Source: Erpobdella octoculata (taxonomy: Eukaryota; Annelida; Clitellata; Hirudinida; Erpobdellidae). Taken from it: a stretch of 64,000 nucleotides of DNA. Each line of letters starts with the position of its first letter. Position 1 is the first letter of the stretch. The notes beneath the pieces are model-generated. The model did no database searches and was not told where the DNA came from. It saw only the letters and a program-made list of their open reading frames with translations. Of the stretch, positions 37,011 through 47,190 are shown piece by piece. Both the position numbers and the translations under genes were made by a program. The stretch spans positions 29,861,117 to 29,925,116 of the forward strand of contig OZ022238.1 of the NCBI GenBank assembly GCA_963978895.1, written 5' to 3'.

Positions 37011-37062
37011 GGTGAGGTGTCTTGGTGTCGGAATAGAAAGTTTGTTTTGAATCTTGCCAACG

Positions 37063-37174
37063 ATGTATCGCTGTCAAGCTTATCTTAATAAAGAGAAGCA
37101 AGATGAGTTGAAGGCGACCGCCAATGCTATTATCACTTGTGGGAAAGGAATTCTCGCCGCGGACGAAAGTACAG
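37063..37174 (+). CDS. Fructose-bisphosphate aldolase, class I, coding exon 1
   Basis: Glycolytic aldolase cleaves fructose 1,6-bisphosphate into dihydroxyacetone phosphate and glyceraldehyde 3-phosphate through a lysine Schiff base in the cytosol. This exon encodes residues 1-37 plus the first base of codon 38, starting MYRCQAYLNKEKQDELKATA and including 'GKGILAADEST', the invariant segment with the active-site Asp (Asp33 of rabbit muscle aldolase). The donor site is acag|gtgagt. The ATG at 37063 is chosen because it gives the usual N-terminal length for the family and no upstream in-frame homology exists. All sequence from 30861 to 37010 is transposon-derived except 33 bp. The promoter or an earlier 5' UTR exon must therefore be within or beyond those elements. 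Confidence 0.95.
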
Positions 37175-37240
37175 GTGAGTTGAGCCTTTTTTCTTCCTTT
37201 CGACGTGGCTGGCTAAACTTCTGGTAATCCTGCAGTATAG

Positions 37241-37580
37241 CGTCCTGAACCGATTTCGATGAAAAAACGGTTTAAAAAACTGTTTAATAGAATAACCATA
37301 GAACATTATCAAAACATATTACGAACAAGTATTTTACAGAAAAACTTACTAAAAACCGACTTAAAGCAAAAATATCCAAAGGCAGTGTTGACACGCGGAG
37401 TAATACAATTCGTCCTGAACCGATTTCGATGAAAAAACGGTTTAAAAAACTGTTTAGTAGAATAACCATAGAACATTATCAAAACATATTACGAACAAGT
37501 ATTTTACAGAAAAACTTACTAAAAACCGACTTAAAGCAAAAATATCCAAAGGCAGTGTTGACACGCGGAGTAATACAATT
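37241..37580. repeat. 170-bp tandem duplication starting in the TIR
   Basis: 37241-37410 is repeated at 37411-37580 with one visible change (taatag/tagtag). Each unit begins 'cgtcctgaaccgatttcgat', which is inner TIR sequence, so the element has two inner TIR copies on the left. Confidence 0.95.
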
Positions 37581-38001
37581 CATTCAAGGAATGAAAAGCA
37601 AGGAAGAGTTAATATTGAAATAAAATAATAAAACAACGAATAAATTTGAAACGTTGAAAATAAATTGATAATTAATATATATGCAAATAAATTAAATATT
37701 AAATAATTTAGTTTAAAAAAATCTAGCTGTCAGTGGAAACTTATCTATGATAAGTTTATTTTCATTAATTCAATATCTAAAAATACAAAAATAAAGTAAG
37801 AAATAAATAAAAAATAACATCAAATCATTATAATAAAAATGAAATCTCCTTGACCCGTTGTGGTAGTGGAGGTCGCTGAAGTCTCTTGCGGTCTTTCTTA
37901 GTCATAATTATTAATTGCATGCACGGTGCACACGTTGTACCACTGAACACTGCTGCGTGATTTCAAGTGAAGGAAGCCGATGGGGCGTACTCAGGGCCGT
38001 A

Positions 38002-38233
38002 CAGAGGCGTAGCTAGGCTCTTCTGTGCCCGGGGACAGAACACAAAATCTGCACTCCCTACATAACCTCTTTTGTTTTTTGCTCCCGAAAAAAATTGACC
38101 GGGGGGGAGTAGGAGCCTTTTTTCTCATATGTTTTGCCAAACCCTCTTTTAAATCCCCCCCCAATGGCTAGGTACAGTAAAATAATTAAACAAAACTGTC
38201 ACCCTTGCCCTAACTGGCCTCACTACGCCTCTG
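38002..38233. mobile_element. Small hAT MITE nested in the GGTAATCC MITE
   Basis: Ends CAGAGGCGTAG and CTACGCCTCTG (inverted) are flanked by gggccgta (37994-38001) and ggaccgta (38234-38241), 8 bp with one mismatch. The interior is G/C-tract rich and non-coding. Confidence 0.85.
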
Positions 38234-38326
38234 GGACCGTAGAGTAGGAAAGAAAAAGAAAACAGTCATATCTATTGGCGTTAAAATGCTAATGCTTGCA
38301 TCGCTGCTATTCGTTAAGGTTTTGTT

Positions 38327-38434
38327 GGCTCTGAAAAGAGCCGTTTCTGGGCTCTGAAAAGAGCCGTTTCTTGGCTCTGAAAAGAGCCGTTTCTTGGCTC
38401 TGAAAAGAGCCGTTTCTTGGCTCTGAAAAGAGCC
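38327..38434 (-). repeat. Five tandem histone-type 3' stem-loops
   Basis: On the - strand GGCTCTTTTCAGAGCC occurs five times with a 23-bp period, at 38327, 38350, 38373, 38396 and 38419. The 16-mer equals the metazoan replication-dependent histone mRNA 3' stem-loop (6-bp stem, TTTC loop). The spacers read 'aagaaac' (once 'cagaaac'), resembling the purine-rich downstream element that pairs with U7 snRNA. No histone coding sequence was found upstream on that strand (38440-38620). Whether the array is transcribed or processed is unknown. Confidence 0.75.
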
Positions 38435-39407
38435 TTTTAATGGTTACGCCATCTCGAGAGTTAATTCGGATAGTTTTCAGAGAGTGTAACGAGGAAGTTG
38501 GCAAAAAGGTCCTCCTTGCTGTAGTAGTTTGGTTTTCTGCTCTTATTTTATTGTTTTTATTGTTTTTTATTTGTCTTAAAGCATATTGACAAAACCGCCG
38601 CATTTAAAGATACTGTTTTAGACATGGAGCTGGTTACGCAACTTGTACTTCTAAAGCAAACTAATATTTTTCAATTTTTTACTTCCAAAATTTTTTATAT
38701 TTTTTTTCCTAAATTGTCTATTTTTATTTTAAATGTGTTTAATTTTTATTACCTTTATTCCTACTGTTCACTTCTATCGCTATTGACAAATAGATCTTCA
38801 TCGGAACTACGTTAACTTCGGGAGTAATTTATAAATGTTCTAAAGTGCTATAATTTTTGTTTTTTTTCCAGTTATTTATGTTGTAATTAGTCTTTATTTC
38901 CCTTATTTATGTTTTAAATATCATTTACGTTAAAAAACCGGCCACTTTTCATCGAAATCGGTTCAGGACGCTATACTGCAGGATTACCAAACTTCTTGTG
39001 ATTCTTGTTGAAACTTTAATTTAGGCAGTCGCACGAAAATTTCAAAATTTAAATTTAAAAAAAATATATGTTAATCTTTCCTACGTACGGCCCGTGCCGA
39101 AAAAATAGTCGTATTTTTATTATTTTGTTACAATAACATAAAAAAACAAATTTTATACCAAATTGAATTAAAAAAAAAACGTTTGTCGTAATTTGAGAGA
39201 CTTTGAAAACAGTAAGTAGTACCCTTCCAAGCACTAATTACATCGTAGTTGTGAGTGGTGAGGTACGATGATCGTATGAATGAAATGAATAAAAAAAATA
39301 AAAAACAAACTATCAGTTATAAAAAAAAATAATTTAAAATTTTAAAACTTTTTCTATGTAAAACGATAAAGAACAAAAGGCGAGAGTAAACCCCGCTAGT
39401 CACTTTA

Positions 39408-39600
39408 AGGTCCATCAAGATAGCCCTGGCGGACTTAGCCCTGGTTTTTCGCCATACTAAAATACACAGCAAACTGTTTTTGATTTTTCATAACTAAGCC
39501 AGCGAGTGGTTTAGTTAGGATAAATCAAAAACCGTTTGCTGTGTATTTTAGTACGGCGAAAAACCAGGGCTAAGTCCGCCAGGGCTATCTTGATGGACCT
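39408..39600. mobile_element. 193-bp palindromic MITE
   Basis: It starts AGGTCCATCAAGATAGCCCT and ends with the inverse. The arms pair over about 85 bp with few mismatches. The flanks are a perfect 9-bp duplication gtcacttta (39399-39407 and 39601-39609), the length typical of Mutator-like elements. Confidence 0.9.
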
Positions 39601-39685
39601 GTCACTTTATATAAGGTCGCTGCTATTGCCCCGGCGGTTCGCCGTGATTGCAATCTGTAAAATTGCAATCCCGTATTAAAATGAA

Positions 39686-39813
39686 ACCCTATCCCTAACC
39701 CTACCCCTAACTTTACCCCTAACCCTACCCCTACCATAACCCTACCCTAACCCTACCCCTACCCTAACCCTACCCATAACCCTATCCCTACCCCTACCCC
39801 TTACCCTATCCTA
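39686..39813. repeat. Degenerate telomere-like (CCCTAA/CCCTAC)n tract
   Basis: About 128 bp is made of CCCTAA, CCCTAC and CCCCTA variants; (TTAGGG)n is the commonest animal telomere repeat. No proper array is present. Confidence 0.85.
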
Positions 39814-40494
39814 GGTAGTCGCATAAAAAGTTTTAAAATAATTTTTTTTAATTTCACTAATATTTTAAATAAAGGTACAAATTCTGAGTTTGAATATACT
39901 ATATAGTGTAAAAAATAAAATTAATAAAGATATAGCGAATCAAAGATCGCATACCGGCGACTACCGCCATGGTAATAGTTTCTTCCTTCGTTTACACTTT
40001 TCCTTAAAACTCAAATTTTTTCTATGTAAAATTTTTTAAATTATAATTACATTATTTAATCAATTAAAATAATTTTATATAACATTTTCCCATTTTAAAT
40101 AAATTATTTATACTAATTATCATAATGTTTAAACTAGTGGTTACTTTTCATCGTGTTTATAGTTAATTATAGCCGAGAATTATGTATTAATCCGCCACAC
40201 GGGCCGCTCGTGGGAAAGATTACCAAATATGTATTTATTTGAAAAGATGTAAAGAATAAAAACTCAAATACGCAAAAAGAATTTAAAGTAAGACTTATAT
40301 TTGTTGAGTTATAACTTTATAACGATTTAAAAGTCGCTAATCACGGCACACTAGTCTGGTAGAATTAGTAAAAGGTGGAAAAAAATGTTGCAAGCATGTA
40401 TTATACATCGTTGGATTCAGAATTTTTAGTATTATATGACATCACCATTAACACACCTGAGAAATGATCGATGTGACCATGGCAGAAGAAAATG

Positions 40495-40771
40495 TCAAGG
40501 TCAAATGAATAAAAAATACTGGAAATTAAAATTAAACATTTTAGATTAAATTCTGGCGTAAATCATTACTAGGAAGTGAGATTTTTGGTTTAACCAATCA
40601 TTTACACAATTTGACCTTGACAAACCCAAGGTCAAGGTCACCGCATAATTTTTCATCTTTAGCGTTGGAATAGGCAAGACATTACTAAAATAATATCTAA
40701 GATATACTATTTCAAACATGCTTCATGGAAAATATCTAAATCCAAGGTCACTGGATCAAAGTTCAAGGTCA
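40495..40771. promoter_or_regulatory. Cluster of TCAAGGTCA nuclear-receptor half-sites
   Basis: Four perfect TCAAGGTCA 9-mers lie at 40495-40503 (+), 40612-40620 (-), 40632-40640 (+) and 40763-40771 (+). CCAAGGTCA is present at 40626-40634 and 40742-40750. This is the extended half-site bound by estrogen-related receptors and FTZ-F1/NR5A proteins. The host intron belongs to a glycolytic gene, a known class of ERR targets in Drosophila. The motif could alternatively be part of a dispersed repeat. Confidence 0.45.
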
Positions 40772-41225
40772 TACCACATTAAAGTCGTAAACTAAATTTT
40801 TTTATTTAACAACAGAGCACTATATATAAAAAAACAGAATACTGAAGAAAAGATGTTGAAAAGTTTAATACTGATCATTGTGAAAAGTCTAAAATTTCTT
40901 CATCAGCAATATCTGATACGTTAAAGTATTGAACAGACCCTGACTCTATAACCTCCTCTTCATCTACCCATTCTAAATCTTCATCCCATATCACGTCTAA
41001 GCAGCTTGTTTTCATCTTCAACTTCAGGCATTGTAAACGTAGACGAATATGCTTTCTATCGATTCGTAACGTTAAAGCTTGAAGTTATTTTATTTTATTT
41101 TTTTTTTGTTATTACAACGTCGTCAAACCGCCACTTACACCATTTGGATAGCAATATAAACAAAACAGAAATGTGATTGTGCATTCGAACAAAAAGAAAA
41201 CAAAAGCAGAAGAAAAAGAAACAAG

Positions 41226-41385
41226 AAAGGAGACGCAAAGCGATGGTTCAACCTCAGAGTTCGAGCTACAAAACTAAGGCGAGGAGCAATTGAGAATGCC
41301 ATGTAAGGAGACGCAAAATGACGGTTCGACTTCAAAGTTTATGCCACAAAACTAAGGCGAGGAGCAATTGACAATGTAATGTAGA
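41226..41385. repeat. 79-bp tandem duplication
   Basis: 'aaggagacgcaaagcgatgg' to 'gaggagcaattgagaatg' is repeated once with several substitutions. It lies downstream of the LINE fragment, on its 3' side. Confidence 0.8.
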
Positions 41386-41389
41386 TTAA

Positions 41390-42900
41390 TCAGGAATAAT
41401 TCCCCAAATGTTTTCCACTGTAATGCCCAGGAAAAAGAAGAAACTCTGTAGATATGAGAAGTTCAGTGTTGTTGACCTCATCTCCGACAGGACTGTCAGC
41501 CATTGACGAGAAACCTGGCTAAATTGTGGGTCATGAGACAGGACTTGAAACGGGAAAAGGTTGAAGAGTTTATAATTTCAGGTGGGAGCGAGTTCCATGG
41601 GTTTATCACTCCATTTGTAAAGAAATGTTTCCTGATGTCTCTGGAACACTTCTCCTGCCGCAGACGAAGTGAGTGGCCCCGAGTGCGCGTACTCTGGGTA
41701 AATTCTGGGAAGCCTGTTATTTTACAGTTGGCAAAACCATGTATGATATTGTAACAAAAACAGAGGTCATTTATCAAGCGGCGATGCTCCAGAGACATGA
41801 GCCCAAGACGTTTGAGTCTGATATTGTACGGTAATTTTCTTAGGTCGGGAAAAGCTCTTGTGAAATATCTTTGTGTGCATTCGATCTTGTTTATATCTTG
41901 TTTATAATGAGGGCTCCAGATGGGGGAGCAATACTCTAAGCTGGGACGGGCATAGATGGTATATGCTCATGTGAGAAGATTGTGGTCTCGGTCTCTTGAA
42001 CGAAAGCATTTGAGGATATGTCGTATCCTGGTGAGAGCTCTATGGACAATATAGTTGATATGTGACCTAGATGTTTGTTTGTTATTAATGAATACTCCAA
42101 GGTCGCGGATGGTATCAATAGGTGATATCTTTTGCAGGCCGATTGAGTATGTAGAAATTGGAGCGTTACAATGAGATCCTCTGATGGAGCAGTGGAAACA
42201 TTTTTCGGGGGCTAGTTGAAGTTGCCACGTTTCACTGCACAGCACTAATTTGTTAATGGCTAACTGTAATGATACATTGTCAGGAGGTAAGGATGAGTAC
42301 AATTAGATATCATCCGCAAATAACGTAATCTTCACGGAGGTATTTCGAAATAGATCAGCCACGTCATTAATGTATAAGAGGAATAGGGTTGGACCTAGTA
42401 CGCTGCCCTTCGTTAAAATGACTGTTGAGTCTGGCAAAATTTGTTTTGCTCAAGCTAACGCTATTCACGGAGTTTAGAACAGGGGATGGTTTTGGAAAAT
42501 TAGGCTTGAAGATAATTGTATTATGATCACTATGAGCAATAGGAGAAGACGGTTCAATGTGGGACAGAAACCGATCATCATCCGATAAAATCAGATCTAG
42601 AATGTTTGTATTCCGTGTTGGAAAATTCACGAGTTGGTGGAAACCCATCTCATTTATAAAGTTCATGTATAGATTGTAAATTTCATTATTTGGATGTGAA
42701 TGAGTGAGCCAGTTAACATCAGGAAGATTGAAATCACCCATAACACAGATGTGATTTCTATTGCTGCACAAAAATTTTATATATTGAATACTGTTGATTG
42801 CATATTCTGTAGCTTGTGGATTAAAACCTCCTGGTCTGTAGTAAACAATTATCCTGTAGGTTGAAGAATGTATTTGTACGTCAATGCACACTAATTCGAA
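41390..42900 (-). pseudogene. CR1-like LINE ORF2 with internal deletion
   Basis: 42891-42430 encodes an endonuclease ('RIIVYYRPGGFNPQATEYA', 'VMGDFNLPDVNWL', 'FPTRNTNILDLILSDD', 'AHSDHNTI'). Without the thumb-side reverse transcriptase part it passes, with a frame change, to 'GSVLGPTLFLLYINDVADLF' and 'ITLFADDI' at 42420-42310. A stop follows, then 'LYSSLPPDNVSLQLAINKLV' and 'RDLGVFINN' (42302-41967). The C-terminal piece (41798-41496) has 'LEHRRLINDLCFCYNIIHG' and 'NPWNSLPPEIINSS'. The deletion removes the N-terminal reverse transcriptase motifs. The 5' end abuts the LTR-element fragment near 42900. Confidence 0.85.
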
Positions 42901-43720
42901 CGGCTAAAGAAACCTCAAGACTATTGTGGTCCTGAATCCTTTCACGTTCCAGTTCTAGTTTAGCTTCAGCAAGTTTGCGGTTTGCCCTATCCTCATCTAA
43001 CTTAGCTTCAGCGAGTCTGCGGTTTGCCCTATCCTCTTCTAACTTAGCTTCAGCGAGTCCGCGATTCGCCCTATCCTCTTCTAACTTAGCATTTTTTGCT
43101 GCCAATTCTGCTTCACGCAATGCTAACTTACGCTCAGCTATTTCTGACTTGGAGCTTTTACTAATATTAGCATCTTCACTGCTCCTACGCGGACGCCGAC
43201 TATCATCAACAAATTGATAATGCTCCTCGCTAAGGATTCCGATCGGACTATCCTGCGCAACAGACTCTTCAACAGTAGGAGTTCTAAACATATTTACGAA
43301 GCCTACTACACAGAAGAAAACGAAAGAAAAACCTAACTCGGCAATCCGGCAACGGTAAAATCTCTAACCTTGAGATGTGGATCGGCCCTCCTTGAGAAAA
43401 CGGATGTCGTCTCATGGTCGAACTGAACGAACTGTAGCTCTGTCTGGACTCTTTCTCCAACACTGAAATCGTCAATCGTCGATCTCGCGATGATGATCCT
43501 CCCTGATCTCGTCGATTTGCGTCGAATCCCTGGTAGGTTTTGCAGATCCCGGTCGAATTCCGTTGATCCCGCCAAAACCACTGGATACGGCCAAAGTTGA
43601 CAGATCTTCAAACTTGGTACAATCTCACCAACTCGATGAATCCCACCACACAGGACGAATCTCACCCAAACTGATCGATGTATCGAACTTGACGATCCCA
43701 CCGCTGCCACCAAAAATAGA
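42881..43720 (-). pseudogene. LTR-retrotransposon leader and gag-like coiled coil
   Basis: Downstream of the LTR on the - strand is 'tggtggcagcggtgggat', a motif seen at the LTR/primer-binding-site junction of many gypsy-like elements. A leader of about 430 bp follows, then a frame at 43291-42881 starting 'MFRTPTVEESVAQDSPIG'. It contains three 14-residue repeats (LEEDRANRRLAEAK), encoded by a 42-bp repeat at 42962-43087, in a charged coiled coil. The frame is cut at about 42900 by the LINE fragment; no protease, reverse transcriptase or integrase remains. The element class is inferred mainly from the LTR and primer-site context. Confidence 0.55.
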
Positions 43721-43721
43721 A

Positions 43722-44134
43722 TGTGACAACTGTCGCCTTTGCGAAAGTCGAAATTGCTGGAGAACTTTGATACAAACAACTTTAAAGCGAGGCCAAACAC
43801 TTTCTTGTTGGCTACTAGTTATTTTAATAACGAATAATGTCCAAAAATATGAAATACTATCAATTAAACAACATGACAGATCATAACAGATCCGAACTCT
43901 ACCAAAAACATGGCGCAATCCCCTAAACAAAGAGTCCCAGTCGTCTTATATATAAGTGTCAAGGCCAGCTCGCAAATATTTAAATCTACAGGCTACAGCT
44001 CACAATATTCAAACAACAGTGTAATAATACATGCAATTCAAATTTACAGCTCATCGTGTCACCTACTCACTACTTACGCTATGAATTCAAATATAGGGCT
44101 AGGCACGCACGCTGTGTTTAACACGGGCGTGACA
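43722..44134 (-). mobile_element. Probable solo 5' LTR
   Basis: On the - strand it starts TGTCACGCCCGTGTTAAACA and ends CGACAGTTGTCACA, with a TATATAAG box near 43950. The putative primer site follows. A second LTR was not found in the window, so only the 5' end of the element is left. Confidence 0.6.
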
Positions 44135-45014
44135 ATGGGTAACATTTGAACAATGCTTTCCCTTACAAACAGTCTGCATAAATCCTGACCAAAGCGGATG
44201 CTCACGCAAATTAATGCATTTAAGCCTTGCTGCATGCCATAGTGTGATAAGGTGACTGAAGTGGTATGCGCTTTATTTTGTGTGTTGTCATTGGCTCATG
44301 ACCAGGGGTAGCGATGATAATACTATTATAATGCTCATAGCATGTGATCAGCATTATCAACAACAAATTGAGTAAAAGAAGCATCACAACGATGAACAGG
44401 CTGTCAACCACATTTGTTTGCATCACAGAATGATAAAATCTATGAACCTCATCAAGCGAGATGCAAAACCCCATGCGGTAGTTCTGTCACCAGTTCCGCA
44501 GAGCCATGCTTTCTATGAATTTCAACACCTAGGCCAAAAAAAAAACTAACCCATAAAAACAAAGTTTTGATTATAAATCCTTTATATACGATCCTAGATT
44601 TTTATTTTATTTGAATTTTTGTTCTCTGCCTATTTTTCATCATCACAGCATATTGATTCACATGTGACTTTTAAGGAACAACAAGATTATAAATATAAGG
44701 GAAATTGTTTGTTTCTTCAGTCTTTCTGTTTCTATTAGGAGTGAATTCGGTGTTTTTTGAAAAACTTAATTATACAATATCCGATCAAACTGAAATTTTG
44801 ATAGATTCAATTGTCTCGCAGCCCAAGTCGATGTGCCAAATTTCAGCTCGATCGGATAACGGGAAGTGAGTTAATTTTGAGACTCAAAGTTTGTGACCGA
44901 CAGGAAGACAGACAGACAGACGGGAAGACAATCGAAAATAATATAAAGGATTTAAAAATGGGCATGATGCACGACAAACCTATTGCGATGAAAATCTAGA
45001 TAAAAATCCATCTT
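44135..45014. other. No gene; LINE-like 3' tail at 44740-44935
   Basis: At 44800-44930 is 'gtgccaaatttcagctcgat' followed by '(acag)n', a pattern common at the 3' ends of invertebrate non-LTR or Helitron repeats; a related piece is near 63610. Nothing else is recognised. Confidence 0.4.
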
Positions 45015-45910
45015 ATTAATCCATTTCTTGCAGGTGTGCAGCAATAATCCCAGCAGCTTGGCGTACAATTCTTTCTGATTTTTCATCATTGCTTTCATCT
45101 GTCTCATCATACCACTTATTACTTAAGATATCGTTAACAAAATTCTTAAAGCATAGTACATTCAAATGCCATTTGGGCTACTTCGTTAGCAGGTCGACCA
45201 TGTGGTATTTCACCAACAATTTTTGCTCGACCATTCACAAAACGAGCATAACATGCTCTGTGATAAAATGCTTCAGCAGGCAGGTCTATGCAACTTTCCA
45301 ATCTAGCCTTGACCTCCATCGCCCATATATAATAACCTCGTGTGAAACATGCTTCGGTCAACTTATCGCCTTTAACAAAAGCTGCAACCTTTTCTTGTTC
45401 CCCTCCTCACATTGATACACGTTGTCCACAAATAATGCACATTTCTTTCCACCGAAAAGCAAGTTCTTGAGAACGCAATGTTCTTTTGCTAGGTAGGATT
45501 AGCAATTTCATGAAATGATGACGAGGATGCACGTTTAGTGATCTTATTAAGAGCAGTGCGACATGCATTATGAGCAAAATGCTTAGCATTTGGATTAGCA
45601 TCTAAGTTAAATAGGCCAGAATATCACTTTTCCCTTTCAATTCACAGTGGTGATGGATTTTTTCCAGTCCATCAGCAGTTAAAAAGTGCAACTTGTCTTT
45701 TGAACCAGCTTTACTTGAATCACCATTGCAAATTAAACACACATTGCCTTTGTATGGCCAAAGTAATTCTAATATACTATCCTGGTCATGAAAAATTGCA
45801 TTTTCTGTTGTAATTTCCTCATCACGATCTACAATCATTTCAATCTCTATATCTGACATTTTATAGTATGCTTGTGGGGAATTATTGTTGTATGTTTTGA
45901 TAATGAACAA
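45015..45910 (-). pseudogene. Cysteine-rich ORF family, copy 2
   Basis: It begins 'MSDIEIEMIVDRDEEITTEN', then 'KGNVCLICNGDSSKAGSK', 'NAKHFAHNACRTALNKITKR' and, after frame changes near 45600 and 45400, 'CIDLPAEAFYHRACYARFVN'. It ends with 'NKWYDETDESNDEKSERIVR' and a stop near 45017. The order of Cys pairs, the 'DLPAE..Y/F..R.C' block and the 'KWY..SERI' block match the copy at 6225-7308. The C-terminal third present there is missing here. The function is not known; two copies in 64 kb point to a repetitive, probably transposon-borne gene. Confidence 0.5.
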
Positions 45911-47190
45911 TATTGGATCAATGACAAAACTGATGTGTTATACTGAGCTCAATTTATTAAGAAAAAAAGTTAATACAAGTTACTGCTAATCAATAATTGC
46001 CTAGAAATTGTTTTACACCAAAAACAATCTAATTCTAATACAATTCAAGTGCTTGATTACTAAATACATATGAAAATAATGAGTATATACTTCTCAAATT
46101 TGAATGTCATTAAAATCCAACAACTAATCTACTTATTTAGCTTACAATTTGAATAAGAAACCCTTGTCGCAACTTTATTACGAGTTCCATATGTGAGGAG
46201 ATTCAGATCAGCCGGTCAACGTATCGCTCACCTGTTGTAGGCTATCAAACTCGCTCCGAAATCTTATTTAAACAACGTTTTTACAAGCTCTTAACGGTGG
46301 ATTCGGATTAAAAACTATATTATCTACCTTTTGAATATCTTAAATCGCTTGCAACGTTTTTTTCCACCTTTCAAGAGAATAGTGAAAAACTGACTCTTTA
46401 TTATTAAAGCAAATCTAGGTTTCCAGGGACCTGTAGATTGTAGAATGTTAAATAAACAAAATGCTCAATACATAAAGAGCTTTCCCAAAGAAATCAAATC
46501 ATTGTCAACTCCAAAGGACGCACAGAATGTTAAAGAAACAACACGGTATTTATTGGTGTCGTTGGAAAGCCGAGAATCTTCTGAACCCCTTTGTCTAGTT
46601 AAATGTTTAATAAACCGTAATTGTCGAAAGTTATTAACAAAAAAGTAACACTATCTTCCCGCCAATCGTCGATATCTCACTCAAGCTGTACCGCACCATC
46701 TTCACAAGCGCACAACAGCACGAAATTCAGACCTTGCGACTGCCTACTTTAATTTAATAACAAGGAGAATAAACTTGAAGTCCACTGTACTCAATAGATA
46801 ATTGCAACAGTCAGCAGTTGCTAAAAATGAATTTTGATTTCATATGAAAGAAATAAACAATGTAAAGAAATGTAAAGGGCAGTAAAGGCGCAACAACAAA
46901 GTACTGACTGTTGCAGCTAATTTTTGAATTTCAGCCTTTTTCATATTTAAATGAAAATTCGAACTACGACTTCAAAAATTTAACAAATAAGGCAAATAAA
47001 ACCTGGTGAAAATGAAACAAAACTTAATAGTATCTAAAACATGTTTAAACACACATACACACACAATAAACACACACAAAATATTAATTAGTATTCATTT
47101 GGCAAGTCATGTTTATTTAACAAGTTTATCTAATTTTCTTCTCTTGCTGCAATTTTCATTTTTCTCATTCAATTCTTTCACATAATTTTT
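45911..47190. other. No gene; contains P-element segment duplicate
   Basis: 46766-46835 repeats 47862-47930 ('gagaataaacttgaagt' ... 'cagtcagcagttgctaaaaa'), a piece of P copy 3 in the same orientation. Nothing else is recognised. The 3' terminus of P copy 3 was not found here. Confidence 0.45.

Larger units (their letters stand above)
37223..38988. mobile_element. GGTAATCC-ended MITE
   Basis: The terminal inverted repeats are identical over about 43 bp (GGTAATCCTGCAGTATAGCG...) and flanked by a perfect 8-bp duplication aaacttct (37215-37222 and 38989-38996). GG-starting ends with 8-bp duplications suggest a Merlin- or Mutator-like origin; no transposase is present. It lies 48 bp after the exon 1 donor. 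It contains a tandem duplication, a nested hAT MITE and a stem-loop array, described separately. Confidence 0.9.

Noticed and set aside
38327..38434. CRISPR-like array (five regular repeats)
   Set aside because: The 7-bp spacers are nearly identical, the unit is a perfect hairpin, and the setting is eukaryotic.
38307..38603. 98-codon frame on the - strand upstream of and across the stem-loops, considered as a histone gene
   Set aside because: None of the three - strand frames shows H2A, H2B, H3 or H4 motifs, and the frame runs through the repeats.
43910..44149. 79-codon + strand frame
   Set aside because: It lies antisense within the probable LTR.
46445..46648. 67-codon + strand frame
   Set aside because: No homology recognised and no coding context.
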